Part shown: piece by piece, positions 1 through 8,920 of the stretch
Layout of the letters: each line of letters begins with the position of its first letter
How positions within the stretch are numbered: the first letter of the stretch is position 1
Origin: Denitratimonas sp037478135
Lineage (GTDB): Bacteria > Pseudomonadota > Gammaproteobacteria > Xanthomonadales > Xanthomonadaceae
Length of the DNA stretch: 64,000 bases
Direction of reading: 5' to 3'
Assembly: GCF_037478135.1 (NCBI RefSeq)
Contig: NZ_JBBHDV010000003.1
Coordinates: 62,001 to 126,000, forward strand
The notes under the pieces: generated by a model
The model's input: only the letters and a program-made list of their open reading frames with translations
The model's database searches: none
What the model was told of the DNA's origin: nothing
Translations under genes and position numbers: made by a program

Positions 1-2665
1 CGTTGACCTGCTTGAAGTGGTCGATGTCGACCATGAAGAACAGCAGATCAGCCTGCGCCGCGTTGCGGCCTTCGGTGCTGGCGGCGTCGTGGCGTTGCAG
101 GCTCTGCGCCACGTCGGCCTCGATGTGGGCGGCGAAGTAGCGCCGGTTGCGCAAGCCGGTGAGCGGGTCGGTGAGGCTGGCTTCCTCCAGTGCCTGCGAC
201 TTTTCACGCAGTGCGATCGAGACATCCTGCAATTCCCGGGTGCGTGCGGTGACGTGCTGCTCCAGCTCGTGCTGGCGCCGGCGCAGCCAGCGCGTGCGTT
301 GATGGATCAACGCGTGCAGCAGCACGAACAGCAGTGCCAATGCAGCCAGCCGCGCCCACCAGGTCTGCCACCAGGCCGGATACACGCGCAGTGGCAACGA
401 CAGCAATTGATCTCCGGACTGGCTCGCGCGCGGGTTGCTGCGTAGTTCGAAACGGTAATTGCCGGGCGCCAGGTTGGCGAAGGTCGCGACGCGGTAATCG
501 GCCGTCGTCGTGGTCCAGTCCTCACGCTCGCCCAGCAGGCGGTAGGCGTACTGGATGCGGTCGGGCGCGTTGTAATCGAGCGCGGCGAATTCGATTGCGA
601 GGCTGCGCTGGCCGGGCACCAGTTCCACGCCTTCCATGCCGAGTGCCTGCGGCGTGCTGGTGCCGTCGATACGCAGATCAGTGATGGCCAGCGGCGGCGC
701 GTGGTCGGAAAGCTGGAAATGTTCCGGCAGCACCGCGACCAGCGCCTGTGTGCCGCCGAACAGCAGGATGCCGTCGCGGGTCTGCGCATAGGCGCGGAAC
801 CAGGGCGAGCCCAGTTCCACACCATCGCTGGGGCCCAGCGTCAGTACCCGCTCCAGCGCGGGATCCAGAACGTGGCTTTGCGTCCAGAGCCGGCCTTGCG
901 CATCGCGCAGCAGATTGGCGCCGAAAGGCTGGCCGGGCAGACCGTGCCTGCTGCTGATGGCTTCGACGGTTTCGCGGCCTTCGGTGTCCAGCTTCAACTG
1001 GAACAGGCCCGATGGGGTATCGAACCAGACACTGCCATCGTCATCGACCAGCAGGCCGAGCACGTCCGGGTTGTGCCCACGCGCCGGGTGCGCGGCTTCG
1101 ATCCGGCGCGGTTGCGCATCGGGATCATCCAGCAGCGCGAGGCCGGATTCGCTGCCGATCCACAGGCGTTGTGCGGCATCCAGACCCAGCGCATTGATGT
1201 CGCCACGCAACGACGTGGCCGCATCGCCGGATTTGCGTTCCAGTGCCGTCGCGCCGGGCCGGTGCCGCCACAGGCCATCTTCGGCGGCGATCCACAAATC
1301 ACCGCGCGGATCGGCCAGCAGGCGTCGCACGCGCCCGGTGTCCAATACGAAATCCTGCAACGGTCCGTTTTCGGCGGCGCGGCGGAAAAGTCCCGCATCG
1401 CTGCCGATCCACAGCGCACCATCGACGGTTTCCGCCAGCCCGGTGATACGCACGCCGCGCAGCAGCGGCTGGCCGTTTTCATCGCGCAATACATCCTGCG
1501 GTTGCAGCGCGGCATCAAGCACCGCGATGCCGCGCCCCTGGGTGCCGAGCAGGATGCGGCCGTTCGCGAGCACCGCGATGGCGCGCACGCTCAGATCGTC
1601 CGGCGCGTCATCGACGGCGGCGAAGGCATGGCGGTCGCGCAGGCGGAAGGCGGTATTGCGCGAGTTGTGCCGCTGCACCCCGCCGCCATAACTGCCAACC
1701 CAGAACTGTTCGCCGCGATCGCGCAACAGGGCGCGGACTTCGCCATTGGCCAGCGAGGCGGGGTTGCCGGGCTGGTGGCGAAGATGATGCAGCAGCCGGC
1801 CATCGCTGATGGCGCGGATCTCCACGCCGTTGGCGCGCCCGGCCCAGAGCTGGTCCGGCCCGGTCTGGAGCAGGGCATAGATCGCGGCATTGCCCGCATC
1901 CGCGATCGGCTGTGCGATGGCGTTTTCATCACCGGCGGCGATGCGCCACAGCCGGCCATCGCGGCTGCCGACCCATATCTGCCCGTCATCGCTTTGGAGC
2001 AGGGCGGTGATGCGCGGTGTGGCATCGCCCAGCGCGACCGGCGTGAACGTGGGGGCATCGGTTGTGCGCCGGGCCAGGCCGTTCCAGCTGCCCAGCCAGA
2101 GCGTGCCGTTGTGGTCGAACAGCAGTGATTCGATGCGGTTGTCCGGCAGACCGCTGCCATCGCCGTAGCTGAATTTCCGCAGTTGCCCGTCGCGGCTGCG
2201 GACCAGCACGCCCTGGTCGTCGGTGCCGATCCACAGCTGTCCCTGCGCGTCCTCGACCAGCGTGTTGACCGAGAACGACGGCGGCATCAGCGCGCCGGTG
2301 TCGACCGGCAGCAAGCGGTCGCTGGCCGGTTCGTAACGCGCCAGCCCGGCGAAATCGGTACCGACCCAGAGCGCACCATCGCGGTCGGCCAGCAGCGAGC
2401 GCACGAACAGCGAGGTTTCCTCCGGCGCCGCGCTCCAGCGGTTGCCGTAAAGCCGGAAGCGATGCCCGTCGAAACGCACCAGCCCGCGCGCCGTTCCCAT
2501 CCAGATGAAGCCGGTGCTGTCTTCGGCCAGCGAGGTCACCACGCTGCTGGGCAGGCCCGGCCCGGCAGCGGCGAAACGTGGCAGATCAGGTGCAATCCCG
2601 CGTGCTGCCGGCAACGCGTGCGGCAGCAGCAACAGCAGAAGGAAGGCGAGTACACGGACGGGCAT
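1..2665 (-). CDS. Propeller-type sensor diguanylate cyclase (GGDEF), C-terminus outside the window
   Basis: Probable membrane sensor that makes cyclic di-GMP. The visible 888 codons start at an ATG at 2665 with a leucine-rich signal peptide of about 20 residues. Residues ~35-620 contain repeated blade motifs of the Reg_prop type (FIWMGT, ALWVGT, QLWIGT, TLWLGS, QIWVGS, RLWIGS). Residues ~658-742 look like a Y_Y_Y domain ending LAPGNYRFELRS. A single membrane segment (~773-790), a short coiled coil and the beginning of a GGDEF domain follow (LTDPLTGLRNRRYF near residue 831, then FFMVDIDHFKQVN). The frame stays open to base 2. The GG(D/E)EF signature lies beyond the edge, so activity cannot be judged. 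The ligand is unknown. The architecture is well known in this bacterial group. Confidence 0.88.
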   Translation of the reverse strand, partial: MPVRVLAFLLLLLLPHALPAARGIAPDLPRFAAAGPGLPSSVVTSLAEDSTGFIWMGTARGLVRFDGHRFRLYGNRWSAAPEETSLFVRSLLADRDGALWVGTDFAGLARYEPASDRLLPVDTGALMPPSFSVNTLVEDAQGQLWIGTDDQGVLVRSRDGQLRKFSYGDGSGLPDNRIESLLFDHNGTLWLGSWNGLARRTTDAPTFTPVALGDATPRITALLQSDDGQIWVGSRDGRLWRIAAGDENAIAQPIADAGNAAIYALLQTGPDQLWAGRANGVEIRAISDGRLLHHLRHQPGNPASLANGEVRALLRDRGEQFWVGSYGGGVQRHNSRNTAFRLRDRHAFAAVDDAPDDLSVRAIAVLANGRILLGTQGRGIAVLDAALQPQDVLRDENGQPLLRGVRITGLAETVDGALWIGSDAGLFRRAAENGPLQDFVLDTGRVRRLLADPRGDLWIAAEDGLWRHRPGATALERKSGDAATSLRGDINALGLDAAQRLWIGSESGLALLDDPDAQPRRIEAAHPARGHNPDVLGLLVDDDGSVWFDTPSGLFQLKLDTEGRETVEAISSRHGLPGQPFGANLLRDAQGRLWTQSHVLDPALERVLTLGPSDGVELGSPWFRAYAQTRDGILLFGGTQALVAVLPEHFQLSDHAPPLAITDLRIDGTSTPQALGMEGVELVPGQRSLAIEFAALDYNAPDRIQYAYRLLGEREDWTTTTADYRVATFANLAPGNYRFELRSNPRASQSGDQLLSLPLRVYPAWWQTWWARLAALALLFVLLHALIHQRTRWLRRRQHELEQHVTARTRELQDVSIALREKSQALEEASLTDPLTGLRNRRYFAAHIEADVAQSLQRHDAASTEGRNAAQADLLFFMVDIDHFKQVN

Positions 2666-2675
2666 GGCGCATCCT

Positions 2676-2924
2676 AGCCCGGATATTTCATGAGATCGCA
2701 GAAAAGTGCCCCGCAAACCTCACCAGATTGCCATTTGATCCATGTTTCCGCTTTGGATGAAGTGTCCCGCGCACTTTTCTGCTGACGCGGCGCTCGCGGG
2801 TCTTTTGCGCCGCTCGCTGTGTTGCTCCTCCCCCCGGTGGGGCCTGCCACCGGGAGTCGTCGCGCCTTGCGAGCGGCACAAAATCCCTCGCGATCATCCA
2901 CGCCCCTCATGAAATATCCGGGCT
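2676..2924. mobile_element. MITE-like element with 19-bp perfect terminal inverted repeats
   Basis: The left end AGCCCGGATATTTCATGAG (2676-2694) is the exact reverse complement of 2906-2924. Inside are nested inverted repeats: 2699-2709 with 2771-2781, 2809-2817 with 2869-2877, and 2833-2840 with 2847-2854. No convincing gene fits in the 249 bp. It fills the gap between two minus-strand genes. Size, perfect ends and lack of coding capacity suggest a non-autonomous transposable element or large palindromic repeat; no clear target-site duplication was recognised. Confidence 0.6.
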
Positions 2925-2970
2925 GGCACGATGCATATCGGGCCGCCCGCCGCGAAGGGATGGCTGCCAC

Positions 2971-4275
2971 TCAATCCTGCGATTCGAAACCGTCGACATG
3001 CAGTGGCGGGTGGCCGCTTTCCGCGCCGGTTTTCGCCAGTTCGCCGATGAAGGCCAGTGCGAACCATGCGAACGGCACGCTCGCCTGCGCCGTGCCACCG
3101 ACATGGCCCAGCGTATCGTTGGCGGTGTGCAGACCGGGATAGAACGACTGGGTGGGCGAGCCGGGTTCGGAAGCCATCACCGCGGGAAAGCCCTTGGCTG
3201 TCCACGAAGCATGGTCGGAACAGCCATAGCCGCAGGCCAGGTCGCGCCGTTGCAACCCACGCGAACCCAGATAGACATCGAACAGCTCACGCGAAAAGTT
3301 CAGCAGTGGGCCGTTGCTGTAGTCGCTGATGAAGTGCAGATGGTAGGCCACACCGACGTGGTAATTGGTCATGTCCAGTTGCAGCACACCGACCACATTG
3401 ACGCCGTCAGCGGCGTAGCTTTCGGCGATCGCGCGCGAGCCGCGCAGGCCGATTTCCTCGGCCGCGTAACCCATGAACTTGACGCTGCGCTTCGGTCGCC
3501 AGCCGCTGTCCAGCGCGATGCGGATCACCTCGGTGATCACCGCGATGCCGGAGGCGTCGTCATCGGCGCCGGGCGCGAACTGTTCCGGGTTGCTGCCGGC
3601 GCCCGAGCGGATCGAATCCAGGTGCGCGCCGACCACGACCACCTCGTCCGGCAGCTCCGTCCCGGTCACGGTCAGGATCACCGAGGGCTGGGTCGAACAC
3701 AGCGTGCAGGCGGTGAACAGTTCGGCCTGCACATCGCTCCGGCCGGCCGCCAGTCCGGCCCAGCGGTCGTGGATCCAGAGTGCGGCATCGAGCCCGTGCG
3801 GGCTGGCGTAGTAACGGTTCTGGTAGCTGGAAAGATGCTCGATCGTGGCGCGGATGTTGGCCTCGGCCACCTGCGGAAACCAGGGCTCGATAGTGGCGGC
3901 GTTGTCGATCGTGTAGCCGCTGCCGGCCGGGGCCAGCAGGGCCTGCAGGGAGCGCTCGCGTGCGAGGAAATCCTCGGCTTCCGCGCGGCTTTCGAATGCG
4001 AAATAACCGCCACAGCGGCCTTCGCGGTGATGCAGGTGTCCGGTCAGCAGATGCTGCTGGGCGGTATCCAGTTCCAGCAGTTTCAGCGCGGTGCCGAGAC
4101 TGTCGCGCCGCTCGCTGGCGGGCAGGTGGCGCAGCGGACTGTTGCGCAGGCTGTCTGCGGAGGTCAGCACCCAGGCCGGTGGATCATCCGCCACCTGTGC
4201 TGCGGCGGTGGGCGACAGGCCGGCGGCGACTGCCAGCAGGAGGGGCCAGCGGAAAATGCAAATGCGGTGCGGCAT
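2971..4275 (-). CDS. Secreted M28 family zinc aminopeptidase
   Basis: Secreted metallo-aminopeptidase of the M28 family, related to the Vibrio leucyl aminopeptidase. The 434-residue product has a signal peptide (cut near residues 25-27, after TAAAQ). Two-zinc ligands and the catalytic acid can be placed: H218 (GAHLDS), D238 (GADDDASG), E273/E274 (AAEEIG), D301 (LQLDM) and H383 (GLHTAND). A cysteine pair CTLC lies near residue 190, and CGYGC near 348 may form the disulfide seen in this family. The C-terminus ends VDGFESQD, a short aromatic-acid tail I associate with secreted proteins of Lysobacterales. It likely feeds on peptides outside the cell. It stands alone, with the MITE-like element just downstream. 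Confidence 0.9.
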   Translation of the reverse strand: MPHRICIFRWPLLLAVAAGLSPTAAAQVADDPPAWVLTSADSLRNSPLRHLPASERRDSLGTALKLLELDTAQQHLLTGHLHHREGRCGGYFAFESRAEAEDFLARERSLQALLAPAGSGYTIDNAATIEPWFPQVAEANIRATIEHLSSYQNRYYASPHGLDAALWIHDRWAGLAAGRSDVQAELFTACTLCSTQPSVILTVTGTELPDEVVVVGAHLDSIRSGAGSNPEQFAPGADDDASGIAVITEVIRIALDSGWRPKRSVKFMGYAAEEIGLRGSRAIAESYAADGVNVVGVLQLDMTNYHVGVAYHLHFISDYSNGPLLNFSRELFDVYLGSRGLQRRDLACGYGCSDHASWTAKGFPAVMASEPGSPTQSFYPGLHTANDTLGHVGGTAQASVPFAWFALAFIGELAKTGAESGHPPLHVDGFESQD

Positions 4276-4356
4276 ATGGTGTTGCCCCCGGAGCGGTGGT
4301 GTCGCGCCCGCGTATCCGGTGGTCCGGGCGCGGCATGTGTCCCCTGCGGGCGGATT

Positions 4357-4866
4357 CTACGCGCGTGATGGGCCTGGCGTTGCTGTGCCGTGCCGCGCTT
4401 CCTGCATCAGCAACGCGATCTGTGCGCCCAGCACCAGATCGCCGATCTGGCCGAAATGCTGGTGCCGCAACCGGCCCTGGGCGTCGATCAGGATGATCGT
4501 CGGGGTGCCGCGCATGGCGTAGGCACGCATCGTCTGCGGGATTGGCTCGCCGTCGCCGGGGCGGTCCACGCCGACCGGGAAATCGATGCGGTATTCGTGC
4601 AGGAAGGCCTGCAAGGACACCGGCCGCATTGCATCGTGGTGTTCAAACACGGTGTGCAGGCCGATCACGGCGACATCTTCGGGCGAAAAGGTGGCGCGGA
4701 TACGCTGCGCCTGTGGCAGGCCGTGGCTGACGCAGCCCGGGCACAGCATCTGGAAGGCTTCCAGCACCACGACCTTGCCGCGCAACGATTCCAGCGTCGG
4801 CGCCTGCGCGGTGTTGAACCAGTGTTCCACCTGCCACGGTGGAGCGGGTCGGGGCGGGATGTCCAT
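4357..4866 (-). CDS. Thioredoxin-fold redoxin with CPGC active site (TlpA/AhpC-TSA-like)
   Basis: Thioredoxin-like protein, 169 residues from the chosen ATG at 4866 (MDIPPRPAPPWQVEHWFN). An upstream in-frame ATG at 4974 would add 36 cysteine-rich residues of poor quality. The redox centre is CPGC in the context GKVVVLEAFQMLCPGC, followed by the expected RGTPTIILIDAQGRLRHQHFG with the cis-proline. No signal peptide or membrane anchor is seen, so it probably acts in the cytoplasm, unlike classic TlpA. The spacing to the upstream small gene is 58 bp on the same strand, so the two may be co-transcribed. Substrate is unknown; a peroxide- or disulfide-reducing role is inference. Confidence 0.82.
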   Translation of the reverse strand: MDIPPRPAPPWQVEHWFNTAQAPTLESLRGKVVVLEAFQMLCPGCVSHGLPQAQRIRATFSPEDVAVIGLHTVFEHHDAMRPVSLQAFLHEYRIDFPVGVDRPGDGEPIPQTMRAYAMRGTPTIILIDAQGRLRHQHFGQIGDLVLGAQIALLMQEARHGTATPGPSRA

Positions 4867-4924
4867 GCCGGTGCGTTCGTGGGGGCAGCCGGGGCGGCTG
4901 GTGCCAGTGTATGGCGTGACCGGT

Positions 4925-5155
4925 TCAGCCGCTGCCGAGCAGCTGACCTTCGGTGTCGAGCAGGAAACGGGCACGTTTGCGGCCGAAATAGAAGCTGGCG
5001 CGGTAGCGGCCTAGGTCTTCGCCGGTGCCGCGTTCGCACAGCACGGAAATCCTGCCGTCGGCCATCAGTTGACGGAAGCGCTCCACTTCCAGATCCAGTG
5101 CGCGCGCCACCAGTACGCCGTCGATGTCGATCGATGGGTTGGGGGTTGCGATCAT
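4925..5155 (-). CDS. Small DUF6522-like protein
   Basis: Small cytosolic protein of 76 residues. The start at 5155 (MIATPNPSIDIDG) is preferred over the in-frame ATG at 5218 because GAGGAA precedes it at normal spacing. The sequence pattern (ALDLEVERFRQLM, then VLCERGTGEDLGRYRASFY, then RARFLLD) matches what I remember of the DUF6522 family, a small single-domain family found in proteobacteria. Function is unknown. It lies upstream of, and in the same direction as, the thioredoxin-fold gene. Confidence 0.65.
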   Translation of the reverse strand: MIATPNPSIDIDGVLVARALDLEVERFRQLMADGRISVLCERGTGEDLGRYRASFYFGRKRARFLLDTEGQLLGSG

Positions 5156-5245
5156 GTCGCCACGTTCCTCTTGTCTGGGTCGGACTCCAGATTGGCGCTG
5201 TTCGCCGTGGCCGGCCATGACCTGGATCAGCTGCGCTGGCGCAGT

Positions 5246-7042
5246 TCAGCGCCCGCCAATCCCGCCGCCACCACCACCACCGCCGGAGAAACCGCCGCCG
5301 CCGGAAGAGCCGCCGGAGAATCCCGAACCGCTTCCCGGGGGTGTGGCGACGTGATCGATCCGGGTTGTGAGCGATCTGCCGACCGCTCTGCTGAAAGCGC
5401 CCATATCGGACACCGGACGGCCATTGCTGCTGTACCAGGCCATCGTCGAAGTGGCTGCGGCAGCGGCGCTGGCGCCCACGGCGAGGGTGAACTTGCGGGT
5501 CCAGGCGTCCTCGACCTTCAGTGCCACGGCATAGGGCAGAAGAAACTGGTAACGCTGCTCATCCAGTATCGGATCCTGTGTGCCCGGCGGTTGCAGGCGC
5601 TTCAGTTCTTCACGGTCCGCCACGCTCAGGTAACGGCGGAAACCTTCGATACGGTCCCGGAGGACGCGGCCTTCCGGCGTGACTGCGGGCAGCAGGAGGG
5701 CCAGCACGATGGCGGCCACGATGGTCAATCCCACCAGCGGAAGGGCCAGCAGTTGGCCGCCGCCGGTGCCATGGCCGATAGCCAGCGCCGCAACGCTGAA
5801 AGCCACGGCGATTCCCAGAACGATCAGCACGCTGCTGCCGTTGCTTTGATACAGGCGCCCGCCATACAGGCGCTTGAGCATCCGGCGGATACGTTGCTGA
5901 TGGGCGAAGAAGATGGTGCGGGCGCGGCTGGCGCCGCTGTCATCCAGGGTGAGATGCGGCTCCTTGCGGAACAGCGCGCGTGCCAGCGGTTCCAGCCCGG
6001 GTGCCAGCGCGTCATCTGCGGTATCACCTGCCTCGCTGTCATCGGTGCGTTCAAGGCGCCAGGTTTCCGCCCTTCGACCCTTTTTCTCCACTTTGATCCG
6101 CAACTTGCCGGCAACCGCCAGCGCCAGCACATCGGCCGAGACGCCGCGCATGTCGGGATGGCGTCTTTCGATCAGGCGCAGCATCGACGGCGGCAGGCCA
6201 TCGGGCGGGTTGTATTGCACCACCACCGGGCCGGGCCTTGCATCGCGCCCGATCCGGTGCCAGCGCGGCAGGCCGTAGCCCAGCACCGCCAGCAACCCGA
6301 GCAGCGCGATCAGGCCGGCGCGGTTGTCGGTCAGCAGCCACCAGAACTTGCGCAGCGGGCCGGGTGCTTCGACCACGCCTTTGGGAAAACCCAGCACGAT
6401 GGTGAAAGCTTCGCGTGGTTTCAGCGGGGCGGTCAGCTGCCAGCGTGCAACACCCGGTGCCGTGATTGCGCCCTCCCAGTTCTGGTCGCGGCTGCCCCAG
6501 GTTCCGGTATAGGCCGTGATCCGCATGGCTTCGGGATCCACTTCATACGGTAGCTGCACCTCGACCGTGGCCGTCTCTATCGGGAAGATCGAGCCGGTGC
6601 CGATGGCGCTCCAGTAGAGCTCGTCGTGCTCCTGGAAAAATCCCAGTTGGCGCGTGGTGTGGTAACGGAAGGTGTAGGTGAATTCGCCCGGCACCGGCAG
6701 GAAGTTGTCGTCGCCGGTGTTCAGCCGTATGCCATTGAACAGCGTCTCGGTGAACCACGGCTCCGGTTCACCGTCGCGCAACACCGTATACACCTCGAAG
6801 CCGACCCGGACGCGGTTGCCGTTGCCGTCGATGTAACCGGTCGGGAAATCCCGCGTCAGACCGCGGCGGATGTTCTGGCCCTCGGCCCGCACCCTGATGT
6901 GTTCGGTCACGTCCATGCTGCCGTCGGGATGGATGAGCACCTCGCTGTCGTGCGAGAGAATGCGTTCCTGCGCGAACAGCGGTGCGCTGCCGGTGCACAG
7001 CACCAAAGCCAGCAGCAGCTGGAACAAGGTTGCGCGACTCAT
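5246..7042 (-). CDS. DUF2207 domain membrane protein, glycine-rich C-terminus
   Basis: Membrane protein of 598 residues with an N-terminal signal peptide (ends near APLFAQ), an extracytoplasmic DUF2207 domain (starts ERILSHDSEVLIHPDGSMDVTE), a membrane segment near residues 245-265, a cytoplasmic domain rich in basic residues, a hydrophobic pair near 430-480 and a C-terminus of almost pure glycine and serine. The reading frame stays open far upstream, but the start is set at 7042 because that ATG shares ATGA with the stop of the lemA gene. The lemA-DUF2207 pair is a common gene neighbourhood. The molecular function of DUF2207 proteins is not established; the pair is thought to act at the envelope. 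Confidence 0.9.
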   Translation of the reverse strand: MSRATLFQLLLALVLCTGSAPLFAQERILSHDSEVLIHPDGSMDVTEHIRVRAEGQNIRRGLTRDFPTGYIDGNGNRVRVGFEVYTVLRDGEPEPWFTETLFNGIRLNTGDDNFLPVPGEFTYTFRYHTTRQLGFFQEHDELYWSAIGTGSIFPIETATVEVQLPYEVDPEAMRITAYTGTWGSRDQNWEGAITAPGVARWQLTAPLKPREAFTIVLGFPKGVVEAPGPLRKFWWLLTDNRAGLIALLGLLAVLGYGLPRWHRIGRDARPGPVVVQYNPPDGLPPSMLRLIERRHPDMRGVSADVLALAVAGKLRIKVEKKGRRAETWRLERTDDSEAGDTADDALAPGLEPLARALFRKEPHLTLDDSGASRARTIFFAHQQRIRRMLKRLYGGRLYQSNGSSVLIVLGIAVAFSVAALAIGHGTGGGQLLALPLVGLTIVAAIVLALLLPAVTPEGRVLRDRIEGFRRYLSVADREELKRLQPPGTQDPILDEQRYQFLLPYAVALKVEDAWTRKFTLAVGASAAAAATSTMAWYSSNGRPVSDMGAFSRAVGRSLTTRIDHVATPPGSGSGFSGGSSGGGGFSGGGGGGGGIGGR

Positions 7043-7587
7043 GGTTGTGCCACGTCCGGTGCGATGCGCCGGGCCGGATCGGCACTGAAGAATGCTTCCG
7101 CCGGAAAACCCATCGGCCGCGCCAGCAGCCGGGTGGGGAGGCGTTCGACCGCATCGTTGTGATCCCGCACCGCACCGTTGTAGAAGCGGCGGGCGTATTG
7201 CAATTGTTCTTCGACCTGCACCAGATCGCGCTGCAATTGCAGGAAATTGCCGCTCGCTTTCAGTTCCGGATACGACTCTTCCAGCGCCAGCAGGTGGTCG
7301 ATGGCGCGCTGCAACTCCTCCTCGGCCTGCGCCAGTTCCGGCCGGGTATGCGTGGCGAGGGCACGCTGGCGCAGCGCGGTGACGGCCTGCAAGGCGGCGG
7401 TTTCGTGTGCCGCAAAGGCGCGTACCGCGCTGACCAGTTGTGGCACCAGATCGTGCCGGCGCGCGAGTTGCACATCGATATCCGACCAGGCGGTGAGCAC
7501 CTGATTGCGCAGCCGTATCAGGCGGTTGTAGGTGGATATGGCCCATGCCAGCAGCAGGGCAAGGAGCAGACCGATAAACAGGATCAT
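7039..7587 (-). CDS. LemA family protein
   Basis: LemA family protein, 182 residues: one N-terminal membrane helix (residues 1-18, FIGLLLALLLAW) followed by a long helical domain exposed on the other side. Family hallmarks are visible: an N-terminal YNRLIRLRNQV stretch, AWSDIDVQLARRHDLVPQLV, and the C-terminal RRFYNGAVRDHNDAVERLP. It is the first gene of a two-gene unit with the DUF2207 protein, the stop and start codons overlapping by 4 bp. The role of LemA proteins is poorly understood; an envelope-associated function is likely. Confidence 0.92.
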   Translation of the reverse strand: MILFIGLLLALLLAWAISTYNRLIRLRNQVLTAWSDIDVQLARRHDLVPQLVSAVRAFAAHETAALQAVTALRQRALATHTRPELAQAEEELQRAIDHLLALEESYPELKASGNFLQLQRDLVQVEEQLQYARRFYNGAVRDHNDAVERLPTRLLARPMGFPAEAFFSADPARRIAPDVAQP

Positions 7588-7742
7588 GATGGTGTGCGGT
7601 TGGCTGGCATGGGCATCGGGCTGATATGGCCGGATTCCGTAGGGTAGCGCAGCGACGCCGGCATGCTGTCCGGCGGCTGGTCACTGTTGGCGGTGTCGTT
7701 GATGGCTTGTCCTGCCGGCAGCAGTGCGTGGGTCGGAGTGGT

Positions 7743-8831
7743 TCAGCGCTGCATGCAGTGGCGATAGCGGTCGTAGACGCGGGTGGCGAACCATTCGGTG
7801 GTCAGTTCGCGGGTGATCTTCGGGCTTTCCAGCCGGATGCCGGGAATCACGGCACGCGGCAGCGCGTTGCCGGCGGCTGCTTCGCCCAGTTCGAACACGC
7901 GCCGGTGCAGGGCCGAATCACTGAATTCCAGCCGGTCGGCGCGTTCCAGTTCGCGCCGGATCTGGCGGGGGGTCATATCGAGTTTTCCAGCGAGCGAACG
8001 CACCGCGGCTTCGGTCAGGCCGGGCTGGTCCAGCGGTGCGCCGGGCAGCAGCAGGTCGCCATCCAGTGCCAGCGGAATCCCGCTGGCCTGGCTGACCGCA
8101 TTCTGGAAGGCGGCATTGCGGCTGGCGTAACGTCCGGCGTTGTAGTCGGCAAAACGATGCACCTTGCGGGTGTACGGCGTGTCGTAGCCAAGCAGGTGTG
8201 CGATGCCGAAATACATGCCGCCGCGCCGGCTGAAGACTTCGTTGCGGATGCTGCCGTCCACCGCATACGGGTAGCCGCGCGCGTTGGCCTGCGCGAATGC
8301 GATCGAGACCTGCATCGGGCCGCCGGTTTCCACCGGATTGCGTTTGCCGAACAGGCGCTGGCCCAGCGGCACGCGGCCGATCAGATCGTCGTACAGCGCG
8401 CTCAGTTCGCGTTCGGTGCGCACCTTCGACAGCCGTTCCTCGTAGCTGCGGCCATCGGTGGATTTGAGCTTCAGCGCGGCGGCGACGGCGAATTTCGGGA
8501 TGTGCAGCGCGGCGGCGCGGTCTTCGATTTCCTTGCGTGCGATCTTCGCCAGATTCGGCACCGAGGGGTCGGCGCGGTAGCCGGATTCCTGTTCCAGCAC
8601 CGCCAGCACGGCGCAGATGTTTTCCGCATTCGGCGTGATCGACTGGGCCTGGAAGGCGATCTGGATGTCGGCAGCCCAGCCGTCGCGATCAGGGGCGTTG
8701 GCAGGGATGCGACGGACGATCTCGGCGCGCACTTCGGCCGGGGTCGGGCCGGCCGGGGTTTTGGGCGCCTGTCCGGCGCAGGCGGCGAGCAGCAGCGCGG
8801 CCAGTGCAGCCAGTACGGTGGCCCGCAGCAT
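7743..8831 (-). CDS. DUF1615 family lipoprotein
   Basis: Predicted outer- or inner-membrane lipoprotein of 362 residues. The frame is open for 87 codons upstream, but the start at 8831 gives a clean lipoprotein signal (MLRATVLAALAALLLAAC, lipobox LAAC). The body matches DUF1615: ICAVLAVLEQESGYRADP, then NPVETGGPMQVSIAFAQ, EVFSRRGGMYFG, HRFADYNAGRYASRNAAFQ. The glutamate in EQESGY and the GPMQVS segment resemble lytic transglycosylase-like folds, so a peptidoglycan role is possible but unproven. It reads in the same direction as the 5'-nucleotidase and NAD kinase upstream, with an 89-bp gap. Confidence 0.88.
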   Translation of the reverse strand: MLRATVLAALAALLLAACAGQAPKTPAGPTPAEVRAEIVRRIPANAPDRDGWAADIQIAFQAQSITPNAENICAVLAVLEQESGYRADPSVPNLAKIARKEIEDRAAALHIPKFAVAAALKLKSTDGRSYEERLSKVRTERELSALYDDLIGRVPLGQRLFGKRNPVETGGPMQVSIAFAQANARGYPYAVDGSIRNEVFSRRGGMYFGIAHLLGYDTPYTRKVHRFADYNAGRYASRNAAFQNAVSQASGIPLALDGDLLLPGAPLDQPGLTEAAVRSLAGKLDMTPRQIRRELERADRLEFSDSALHRRVFELGEAAAGNALPRAVIPGIRLESPKITRELTTEWFATRVYDRYRHCMQR

Positions 8832-8920
8832 GGTGTTCCCGCCTTGCCCGGCGCGATGGCGAGCGCTGCATTGCGCGCCGCGCGGACTGTCTTCATGGGC
8901 CGCGCTTCCGGTGAATCGGC

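Noticed and set aside
701..2128. 475-codon open frame on the plus strand
   Set aside because: Antisense to the propeller-sensor gene whose repeated LWxG blades are clear on the minus strand.
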